A program made the translations under genes and the position numbers. Of a stretch of 64,000 nucleotides of DNA, positions 25,183-31,808 are shown in pieces (position 1 is the stretch's first letter; every line of letters starts with the position of its first letter). Source of the stretch: Actinomycetospora endophytica (GTDB lineage: Bacteria; Actinomycetota; Actinomycetes; Mycobacteriales; Pseudonocardiaceae); the NCBI RefSeq assembly GCF_021026375.1, contig NZ_JAJNDB010000004.1, forward strand, positions 434,001 through 498,000, in the 5' to 3' direction. Under the pieces are notes generated by a model. That model saw nothing but the letters and a program-made list of their open reading frames with translations, was not told the DNA's origin and did not search any database.

Positions 25183-25220
25183 GGCGTCAGTGGTCGATCG
25201 AGGCGTCAGTGGTCGATCGA
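25183..25220. repeat. Perfect 19-bp tandem duplication
   Basis: The unit GGCGTCAGTGGTCGATCGA occurs twice with no gap (25183-25201 and 25202-25220). It carries the last codons and stop of the minus-strand membrane protein gene, so the duplication copies that gene's 3' terminus downstream without changing the protein. Probably a recent slippage or repair event. Confidence 0.85.
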
Positions 25221-25709
25221 CTTGAGGCCGACGACGAGCAGCGCCAGGACGACGAGCGCGAGGATCAGCACCAGTCGCTTCCACCACGGCAGCCCGGTCC
25301 GGCGCACCGCCAGCAGGGCGATGAGCGCCATCGACACCACGAGCACCCAGATGCCGATCCACGCCGCGGTCCGGACCGGCAGCAGCCCGAGACCGCCGGC
25401 GACGAGCAGCAGCAGCGGGAGGACGGCCGCCTCGAGGATCTGGGCGGTCGCGCGCAGGTGCATGCGGTAGCCGGCCGCGTCGTCGTCATCGGCGTCGCGG
25501 GTGGCCACCATCGCGAAGTACTCGGCGAACACGCTCGCCGCCCACAGCCCGGCCGCCGTGACCGCGAGGTCGATGGCCGGACTCCACCGCGAGCCGGTCT
25601 CGTCGAGGGAGCTCGTCAGCACGAGCAGCGTGGACAGGAACGTGATGCTCCCGTAGACGCGCTCGCGCAGGATCGCGGCGACGTGCTCGGAGGGCGGCTC
25701 CTCGGGCAT
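25206..25709 (-). CDS. Four-helix membrane protein, unknown function
   Basis: A 167-residue protein with a short cytoplasmic N-terminus (MPEEPPSEHVAAILRERVYGS), about four predicted transmembrane segments (near residues 20-40, 48-65, 90-135 as two, and 140-160) and an acidic loop, DADDDDAAG. No catalytic motif was recognised. The start at 25709 removes a low-complexity extension. The 3' end carries the tandem duplication. Nearby genes (BLUF protein on the same strand, 28 bp upstream) do not reveal a role. Confidence 0.65.
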   Translation of the reverse strand: MPEEPPSEHVAAILRERVYGSITFLSTLLVLTSSLDETGSRWSPAIDLAVTAAGLWAASVFAEYFAMVATRDADDDDAAGYRMHLRATAQILEAAVLPLLLLVAGGLGLLPVRTAAWIGIWVLVVSMALIALLAVRRTGLPWWKRLVLILALVVLALLVVGLKSIDH

Positions 25710-25737
25710 ATCTCGCGATGCTAGGGCGCGGGGGCCC

Positions 25738-26193
25738 TCACGCCGGCTGGGCGCCCCGCACGTGGTCGCGCATCGCATCGAGGACGGCGTCCTGCTCCGT
25801 GGTGGTGGCACGGCGCTGGGCCGGGGTGATGCCGCCCTTGTCGCGGTCCATCAGCAGCGGGATGTCGGGCTCGTCCTCGTCGCCGACCCGCGCCATCGAC
25901 CAACGCCCGAAGACCCGCTCGGTCTCCGGCACCGTCTCGAGGATCGTGACCTGCTCGTGCCGGGCGTCGCGGTGGATCGTGTCGTAGAGCCCGCGGACGG
26001 CGGTCTCCTCGCCCTCGAGCGTCTGGACGACGTGGTCACCCCACACCAGCAGCGCCCCGGTGATGCCCTCGCGCTTGTTGTTCGAGCGCGCCCGGCTGAA
26101 GATCGCGCCGAGCTCGGCCTTGACCTGGTGTGACGGGATGCGGAGGTGGCTGCGGTAGACCAGGCGGAACACCGGCCCGCTGTCGTCGGCCAT
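25738..26193 (-). CDS. BLUF-domain blue-light sensor
   Basis: A 151-residue single-domain BLUF protein. The flavin-switch residues are all visible: Tyr13 in RLVYRS, Asn39 in ARSNNKREGITGALL and Gln57 in VVQTLEGE. The C-terminal 50 residues are helical and acidic or basic, with no attached effector domain, so it is a short BLUF that presumably signals by protein contact. It lies downstream of two Rieske proteins on the same strand and 28 bp before the membrane protein gene. Light regulation of a neighbour is possible but unproven. Confidence 0.9.
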   Translation of the reverse strand: MADDSGPVFRLVYRSHLRIPSHQVKAELGAIFSRARSNNKREGITGALLVWGDHVVQTLEGEETAVRGLYDTIHRDARHEQVTILETVPETERVFGRWSMARVGDEDEPDIPLLMDRDKGGITPAQRRATTTEQDAVLDAMRDHVRGAQPA

Positions 26194-26282
26194 GTCGTCG
26201 GACTCCCTCGTCGTCGCGGATTCGGTGTGCCGGCACGACCGTAACCGGATATGACCGTGATCACATCCGGGCACGGACGGGG

Positions 26283-26636
26283 TCAGTGGAAGGGCTTGTG
26301 CGGGATCGCGGCGTCGTTCAGCTGCTGCTCGACGTCCACCCAAATGGCCCCGTCCTCGATCTTGCAGGCGTAGACCGGGATCGGGTCGACGGCGGGCACC
26401 CCGGTCGGGATGCCGCTGTGCAGGTCGAACCGGGAGTTGTGGGCGGGACAGATGAGGGAGTCGTCCTCCTGCAGGTAGCCCTCGTTGAGCGGCTGCTGCT
26501 GGTGGGTGCACGTGTTGTGCACGGCGACCGCCTCGTCCTCGTAGAGGCGGACGACGCAGATCGGCTCGCCCATGTCCACGAGCATCATGTCGCCCTCCTC
26601 GAGCTGGTCGAGGTCGGCCACTGCTTCCCAAGCCAT
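26283..26636 (-). CDS. Rieske-type ferredoxin
   Basis: A 117-residue soluble Rieske [2Fe-2S] protein with Cys43-X-His45 (CTH) and Cys63-X2-His66 (CPAH) ligands, the layout of ferredoxin components of aromatic-ring dioxygenases and nitrite reductase small subunits. No oxygenase is adjacent. Its start lies 19 bp downstream of the second Rieske protein's stop, so the two are probably cotranscribed. Confidence 0.93.
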   Translation of the reverse strand: MAWEAVADLDQLEEGDMMLVDMGEPICVVRLYEDEAVAVHNTCTHQQQPLNEGYLQEDDSLICPAHNSRFDLHSGIPTGVPAVDPIPVYACKIEDGAIWVDVEQQLNDAAIPHKPFH

Positions 26637-26655
26637 GATGGGTTCCTCTCGGAGT

Positions 26656-27606
26656 TCACTTGCGCCGCGAGCGGGGCTGGCTGCCCCGGACCTCGATCCA
26701 GCCGTTGCGGACCCGGGCCGGGAGCACCGGCTGCGGGTGGTGGGCGGGTCCGCGCACGATCGAGCCGTCGCGCAGGTCGAAGGCGGACATGTGCAGCGGG
26801 CAGACGATCGAGCAGCCCTCGACCTCGCCGCGGTGCAGCAGCGCGCCCGCGTGGCTGCACAGGTCGTCGAGTGCGTGGACCTCGCCGTCGTGCCGGAACA
26901 GCAGCACCTGGCGGCCCTCGACCTCGCACCCCACCGGGGTGTCCTCGGGGAGGTCGCCGTCCTCGACCGCGCGCACCCAGCGGGTGGGCCCCGTCGTCGT
27001 CGCGACCCGGTTGACCATGACGGCGCGGCCCTGCACCAGGTGCCCGCCGACGAAGCCCGCGGCGGCGGTGACGGCGAGACTGCCGGCGCCGAGCGTGCGG
27101 GCCGTGCCGCGGCGCCCCGAGACCCGCGCGGCGAGCGAGGCGCCCTGCAGCAGCGTGCCCGCGGCGTTGAGCAGTCCGTGGAACAGACCGACCTTGCGGT
27201 CCTCGCCGTCGCTGACGTTCCAGTCGGCGACCCCGGTGGCGGCGGTGGCGGCGGCGGCCACCAGACCGGCGGCGCTCAGCGTGGCGGCGGGCCCCATCCG
27301 GCGGCCGTTCGCGGGCGCGTCCTCCCCGGCGAGGTCGAGGACGAAGACGCTCGACCACAGGCCGATCGGGAGGTCGGAGAGCGCCGGGTGCAGCGAGTGC
27401 CCGACCCAGCGACCACCGTGCATCAGTTCGACGGCGAGGGTGCTGCGGTAGCGGTCGTAGACCGGATCCACCACGGCCGTCGTCCGGTCGGTCAGGTCCG
27501 ACAGCCACGACCACCGCTGCATCGCCGCGAACGCGTCCTGATGCCAGGTGGTCAACCGTCGGGCGAGGGGCACCGTCGGACCGGACTCCTGGTCAGTGCT
27601 CGTCAT
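26656..27606 (-). CDS. DUF2231 membrane domain fused to Rieske domain
   Basis: A 316-residue protein. Residues 60-195 hold a DUF2231-like four-helix membrane domain (HSLHPALSDLPIGLW, LNAAGTLLQGASL, GGHLVQG), and residues 205-316 hold a Rieske domain with Cys250-X-His252 and Cys269-X2-His272. The fusion suggests membrane-anchored electron transfer, perhaps passing electrons to the soluble Rieske ferredoxin next door (inference). It is first in the likely operon Rieske-DUF2231, Rieske, BLUF. Confidence 0.88.
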   Translation of the reverse strand: MTSTDQESGPTVPLARRLTTWHQDAFAAMQRWSWLSDLTDRTTAVVDPVYDRYRSTLAVELMHGGRWVGHSLHPALSDLPIGLWSSVFVLDLAGEDAPANGRRMGPAATLSAAGLVAAAATAATGVADWNVSDGEDRKVGLFHGLLNAAGTLLQGASLAARVSGRRGTARTLGAGSLAVTAAAGFVGGHLVQGRAVMVNRVATTTGPTRWVRAVEDGDLPEDTPVGCEVEGRQVLLFRHDGEVHALDDLCSHAGALLHRGEVEGCSIVCPLHMSAFDLRDGSIVRGPAHHPQPVLPARVRNGWIEVRGSQPRSRRK

Positions 27607-27726
27607 CCACGACTCCCGCTCCGCCTCGCCTCTCGCGGCCGGACGGATGATCTCACCTCTCGTGTGATGCGCGCCATAGACGGTGCGGCAATTGTGCGGC
27701 CGTACCGGTATGTCGCATTCCCGGTG

Positions 27727-28161
27727 TCAGCGATGATGATGTTGCCGACCGACCTCGTACGCCTCCGCGAGCCATTCCCGGAATTGATCATCCACATCGC
27801 CGGGACCGGTGAGCCGGAAGGCGTGCAGCACGTTGCGCGGGGAGTAGATTTCGATCTTCCGGAAGCGTGGACTGCTGATCTCGCGTGCGAGGACGAGGTG
27901 CCCGTCGAGCCACCGGCGTCGCGGCATCAGCGCCGCGAAGCTCATCCGCGCGTGCAGTGCGAGGCGGGTCCGCTCCGCGAGCACCTCGACCGGTCCGAGG
28001 GCGGAGACCATCTCGACGATGCGGTCGAACGTGGCCCGCACCTCGGGCGCGGAGCCCGTGAAGTGGTCGTCGACGTTCCCCAGCGGACGGCAGGTGTGGG
28101 TCTGACGGCGCTGGGCGAACGTCCGGCCGCAGGCGGGGCAGTGCCACATCCCGGCGGCCAT
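27727..28161 (-). CDS. DUF5655-like protein with N-terminal zinc ribbon
   Basis: A 144-residue protein with a zinc-ribbon-like start (WHCPACGRTF...THTC) and a DUF5655-type body containing ARTRLALHARMSFAALMPRRRW-like helices and HAFRLTGPGDVDDQFREWLAEAY. It resembles small actinobacterial proteins of unknown role. ATG 28161 is supported by GGAGGA about 10 nt upstream; ATG 28149 is an alternative. It diverges from the DGPF/ECF42 pair over a gap holding a Crp-like palindrome. Confidence 0.72.
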   Translation of the reverse strand: MAAGMWHCPACGRTFAQRRQTHTCRPLGNVDDHFTGSAPEVRATFDRIVEMVSALGPVEVLAERTRLALHARMSFAALMPRRRWLDGHLVLAREISSPRFRKIEIYSPRNVLHAFRLTGPGDVDDQFREWLAEAYEVGRQHHHR

Positions 28162-28194
28162 GGCGCCAGCGTCCTCCGGCCGCGTCACAGTGCG

Positions 28195-28208
28195 GTGACG
28201 CCGGTCAC
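28195..28208. promoter_or_regulatory. Crp-like palindrome GTGA-N6-TCAC
   Basis: GTGACGCCGGTCAC lies 93 bp before the DGPF gene and 34 bp before the DUF5655-like start. It exactly fits the GTGA-N6-TCAC core of Crp/GlxR sites. Such a short motif can arise by chance in GC-rich DNA, so the call is tentative. Confidence 0.35.
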
Positions 28209-28300
28209 ACGACGAGGATGTCGAGCGGCGGGAGGCCGGCTCCGTACTGCTCGCGAACGGCGCTCGAGCAGCGGGCACCGGAACCGTCCGAGGAGGAACC

Positions 28301-28681
28301 GTGAAGTACCTGCTGATCATCCAGTTGAACCCGGAGACCTGGGAGTCGCTGTCGGACGAGGAGCGCGCCGAGATCGCCGGGGGCCAGGAGGGGTTCATGG
28401 AGACGATCACCGCCACCGGCGAGATGGTCGGCACCCACGCCCTGGCCGATCCGTCCCAGAGCGCCGTCGTCCGGGGGCGGCCGGGCGCGGCGACCGTGAC
28501 CGACGGACCGTTCCTGGAGTCGAAGGAGTACATGGGCGGCTTCTACGTGGTCGACTGCGAGAGCTCGGAGCGCGCGTACGAGCTGGCGGCGATGATCCCC
28601 GGGACCGACCGGCTGCCCGTGGAGGTCCGCCCGGTGGTCTTCACCGCGGGGTACGGGCTCGCGGAGCCGGACACCCCGTGA
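28301..28681 (+). CDS. DGPF (YCII-related) protein, ECF42 partner
   Basis: A 126-residue YCII-fold protein starting MKYLLIIQLNP and carrying the DGPF signature in TVTDGPFLESKE, with VRPVVF near the end. DGPF proteins are the conserved genomic partners of ECF42 sigma factors and are thought to be linked to their output. The stop overlaps the sigma gene start (GTGA), so the pair is cotranslated. Confidence 0.9.
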   Translation: MKYLLIIQLNPETWESLSDEERAEIAGGQEGFMETITATGEMVGTHALADPSQSAVVRGRPGAATVTDGPFLESKEYMGGFYVVDCESSERAYELAAMIPGTDRLPVEVRPVVFTAGYGLAEPDTP

Positions 28682-29751
28682 GGCTCGATCCCGACACCGA
28701 GGACCTGCTGCGCCGGTGCGCGCCGCAGGTCCTCGGTGCGCTGGTCCGCCGCCACGGCGGGTTCGCCCGCTGCGAGGACGCGGTGCAGGAGGCCCTGCTC
28801 GCCGCCGCCACGTCCTGGCCGCGGCACGGCCTGCCCGACGAGCCCGTCGCCTGGCTGGTGAGCGTCGCCGGGCGACGGCTCACCGACGAGTGGCGTAGCG
28901 ACGCCGCCCGTCGGTCCCGCGAGGAGGCCGTCATCGGCCCGTCGGCGGCGCCGCCCGCGGACGTCGAGGCGCTCTCCGGCTCCGGCGACCCGGCCGCCGA
29001 CGACACCCTCGAGCTGCTGCTCCTGTGCACCCACCCGTCGCTCTCGGAGCCGAGCCGGATCGCGCTGACCCTGCGGGCGGTCGGCGGCCTGACGACCGCG
29101 GAGATCGCGCGGGCGTTCCTCGTCCCGGAGACGACGATGGCCCAGCGGATCAGCCGGGCGAAGGCGACGATCAGTGCCGCCGGGGCGTCCTTCAGCCTGC
29201 CCGGCAATGACCCCGCCGACCGCGACGCCCGCACCGGCGAGGACGGGAGCCTCGTGACGCTCGCCGAGCAGGACCGCGGCCGCTGGGACCGTGCCACGAT
29301 CGCCGAGGCGACCGCGCTCCTCGAGCACGCCCTCGCGACCGCGCCCCTCGGTCCGTACCAGCTCCAGGCGGCGATCGCCGCGGTGCACGCCGAGGCGGCC
29401 TCGGACGACGAGACCGACTGGGCGCAGATCGTCGTCCTCTACGGGCTGCTCGACCGGCGGTCGGACAACCCCGTCGTCACGCTCAACCGGGCGGTCGCCG
29501 TCGGGATGGCCGACGGTCCGCGGGCGGGCCTCGCGGTGCTCGACTCGGTGGCCGACGACCCCCGGCTGCGCCGCAGCCACCGACCCGACGCCGTGCGGGC
29601 CCACCTCCTCGAACGTCTCGGCGACCGGCCCGGCGCCCGCGACCACTACCGGCGGGCGGCGCGCGCGGCGCTCAACCAGGCCGAGCAGCGCTACCTCGAG
29701 GGCCGGGCGGCCCGGCTGGAGTCCGGGACCGGGCGCAGGATCGTGGGGTGA
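28678..29751 (+). CDS. ECF42-type sigma factor with internal deletion
   Basis: A 357-residue protein. Sigma region 2 (about 5-70, CEDAVQEALLAAATSWP), region 4 (about 115-160, ALTLRAVGGLTTAEIARAFLV) and a C-terminal TPR-like domain (GPYQLQAAIAAVHAEA, VVTLNRAVAVG) identify ECF42. Between FSLPGND and LVTLAEQDRGRWDR the conserved VLYLxFNEGY block of about 65-70 residues, central to this group, is missing in frame. Family members are usually near 400 residues. The flanking reading frame is intact, so this looks like a clean deletion and not a sequencing error. It may alter the C-terminal regulatory domain. Followed immediately by a methyltransferase. Confidence 0.88.
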   Translation: MRLDPDTEDLLRRCAPQVLGALVRRHGGFARCEDAVQEALLAAATSWPRHGLPDEPVAWLVSVAGRRLTDEWRSDAARRSREEAVIGPSAAPPADVEALSGSGDPAADDTLELLLLCTHPSLSEPSRIALTLRAVGGLTTAEIARAFLVPETTMAQRISRAKATISAAGASFSLPGNDPADRDARTGEDGSLVTLAEQDRGRWDRATIAEATALLEHALATAPLGPYQLQAAIAAVHAEAASDDETDWAQIVVLYGLLDRRSDNPVVTLNRAVAVGMADGPRAGLAVLDSVADDPRLRRSHRPDAVRAHLLERLGDRPGARDHYRRAARAALNQAEQRYLEGRAARLESGTGRRIVG

Positions 29752-30536
29752 CCTCCGACGAGGGCTACCTCCTCGACAACCGGCAGTCCCAGGCCGGCAC
29801 GCGCTTCACCGCGCTGGCCGAGCTCTTCGACCCCTCCACGTTCCGGCACCTCGACCGGCTCGGCGTCGGGCCCGGGTGGCGCTGCTGGGAGGTCGGGGCC
29901 GGCGGAGTGAGCGTGCCGGCGTGGCTGGCCGAGCGGGTCGGACCGGCGGGGCAGGTGATCGCCACCGACATCGACACGTCGTGGCTGGACGGTCTCTCCG
30001 GGGTCCAGGTCCGACGGCACGACGTCGGGTCCGACGACCCGCCCGGGACCGGGCTCGACCTGGTGCACGCTCGCCTCGTGCTCACCCACGTCCCCCAGCG
30101 CGAGCGCGCGCTCGCGTCGATGGTCGCTGCGCTGCGCCCGGGCGGGTGGCTGGTGCTCGAGGACGCCGACCCCGGCCTGCAGCCGCTGCTGTGCCCCGAC
30201 GAGTCCGGGCCGGAGCAGGAGCTGGCGAACCGGCTGCGCCGCGGCTTCCGGGCGTTGATGGCCGGCCGCGACGCCGACCTGGCGTTCGGCCGCACGCTGC
30301 CCCGCCTGCTGCGTGATCAGGGTCTGCACGACGTCGGGGCCGACGCCTACTTCCCGATCACCGGACCGGCGTGCACGGCGTTGGAGGTCGCCACCGTCGA
30401 GCAGATCCGGGGCCGCCTGGTCGACGGGGGCGTCGCGACCGGGGCCGAGATCGACGAGCACCTGGCGAACATCGCGGCCGGGCGTGTCCCGGATCTCGCG
30501 ACCTCACCGATGATCACCGCCTGGGGCCGGGTCTAG
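29748..30536 (+). CDS. SAM-dependent methyltransferase
   Basis: A 262-residue class I methyltransferase. The SAM motif I is WEVGAGGVSVPAWLA, the acidic residue follows in IATDID, and post-I/motif II read LVHARLVLTHVP and LRPGGWLVLED. The GTG start overlaps the sigma factor stop by 4 nt. Cotranscription with the DGPF/ECF42 pair makes it a candidate accessory gene. Substrate unknown. Confidence 0.85.
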   Translation: MTSDEGYLLDNRQSQAGTRFTALAELFDPSTFRHLDRLGVGPGWRCWEVGAGGVSVPAWLAERVGPAGQVIATDIDTSWLDGLSGVQVRRHDVGSDDPPGTGLDLVHARLVLTHVPQRERALASMVAALRPGGWLVLEDADPGLQPLLCPDESGPEQELANRLRRGFRALMAGRDADLAFGRTLPRLLRDQGLHDVGADAYFPITGPACTALEVATVEQIRGRLVDGGVATGAEIDEHLANIAAGRVPDLATSPMITAWGRV

Positions 30537-30547
30537 GGTTCCTCGAC

Positions 30548-31132
30548 GTGGTTCCCGACGACTACTCGGAGTTCTTCGTCGCCACCGCGACCGTGGCCGG
30601 AGCCCTGATCGGGCTGCTATTCGTGGCGATCTCGGTGCGGCCCACCGGCGCCTCGCGCAGCGCCCACATCACCCTGCGGTTGCGCGCCGTCGCGGCGCTG
30701 TCGGCGTTCCTCAACACGCTCTTCCTCTCGCTGCTGGCGCTGCGGCCGCGGATCGACCTCGGGGGAGTGGCACTGGCGCTGGGCATCGCCGGGCTCGCGT
30801 CCATGCTGATCCTGCTGGTGCTGCTCCTGGCGCAGGGCCGGGACCGGCAGTGGCCGCTGGTCCGGGGCGTGATGCTCGTCGTCGGGCAGGGAGTGCTCTA
30901 CGCGTTCCAGGTCCATGACGGGCTGGCGCTGGAGGCGAACCCCGGCGACGCGTCGCAGGTCGACAGCCTGGCGATCATCGTGATCATCCTGTTCGCGCTC
31001 GGCATCGCCCGGGCCTGGGAGTTCGCGGGGGCCGACAACCCGTCGCTGCTCGGCGCGCTCGCCCGCGTCACCGGGGCGGCCCGTGACACCGAGACGTCCG
31101 ACGAGTCCGACGACCCCGCCCGGAGGTCTTGA
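30548..31132 (+). CDS. Membrane protein, unknown function
   Basis: A 194-residue protein with a short acidic start (VVPDDYSEFFVATATVAGALIG) and about five predicted membrane helices, including FVAISVRPTG, the segment after ALRPRIDLGG and VDSLAIIVIILFALGIA. It resembles actinobacterial small membrane proteins without assigned function. The GTG start at 30548 is uncertain because no strong ribosome-binding site is visible. Confidence 0.6.
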   Translation: MVPDDYSEFFVATATVAGALIGLLFVAISVRPTGASRSAHITLRLRAVAALSAFLNTLFLSLLALRPRIDLGGVALALGIAGLASMLILLVLLLAQGRDRQWPLVRGVMLVVGQGVLYAFQVHDGLALEANPGDASQVDSLAIIVIILFALGIARAWEFAGADNPSLLGALARVTGAARDTETSDESDDPARRS

Positions 31133-31160
31133 GGAGCCCGTTACCCGCCACACTCGCGGC

Positions 31161-31760
31161 GTGGGTATCCGTGTGGCACGAGCCGTCGTGGTGCTGATGC
31201 TGCCGCTGCTGGCGCTCGTCGGCTGTGGTCCGGCGTCCTCGACCGGCTCGTCGGCCTCGTCGTCGGGGGCGTCGTCGAGCGCCGTCCCGTCGGACCCGCC
31301 GCAGAGCTCGTCGGACGCGGCGCCGGTCGACAGCACCTGTCCCGCGACCGCCACGACGTCGTTCGCGAAGTCGAAGTTCCTGCTGCACGCCGGACTCGCG
31401 TTCGGCGCGTTCCACCGGTACCTCTGGAAGCCCTACCAGGCCGGGACGTTCGGGAAGGGCGCCTCGGGCAGGGTCGGCGCGTTCATCAAGGGCGGGCTGG
31501 CGGCGCTGTTCGTGAAGCGCGAGGTGCGGCTCGCCAGCGAGGACGTCAAGGCCGATCCCACGCTGTGCAAGGCGATCGCCGCGCCGCTCGCGTCGATCGG
31601 GAACGACGTCCAGGGCGCCGTCGACAAGCTCAAGGGCGGCGACGCGAGCGGCCTGAGCGGGGTCGACTCGACGATCACGTCGGCCGAGAACTCCGCCAGC
31701 CGCAACGGCGCTCCCGTGGTGGAGAACGACAACCCCGACCTGTCCTCCACTCCGAACTGA
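31161..31760 (+). CDS. Putative lipoprotein
   Basis: A 199-residue secreted protein with a basic N-terminus, a hydrophobic stretch and lipobox LVGC (lipid-modified Cys22), then a Ser-rich linker of about 40 residues. The folded part (75-199) has amphipathic helices such as KSKFLLHAGLAFGAFHRY and a Cys pair. No known domain was recognised. It is probably anchored to the outer face of the membrane. Confidence 0.7.
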   Translation: MGIRVARAVVVLMLPLLALVGCGPASSTGSSASSSGASSSAVPSDPPQSSSDAAPVDSTCPATATTSFAKSKFLLHAGLAFGAFHRYLWKPYQAGTFGKGASGRVGAFIKGGLAALFVKREVRLASEDVKADPTLCKAIAAPLASIGNDVQGAVDKLKGGDASGLSGVDSTITSAENSASRNGAPVVENDNPDLSSTPN

Positions 31761-31808
31761 GTCGTCGACGGAGGGTGACTGTCAGACCCTCGGTCTAGCT
31801 TGCCGGGT

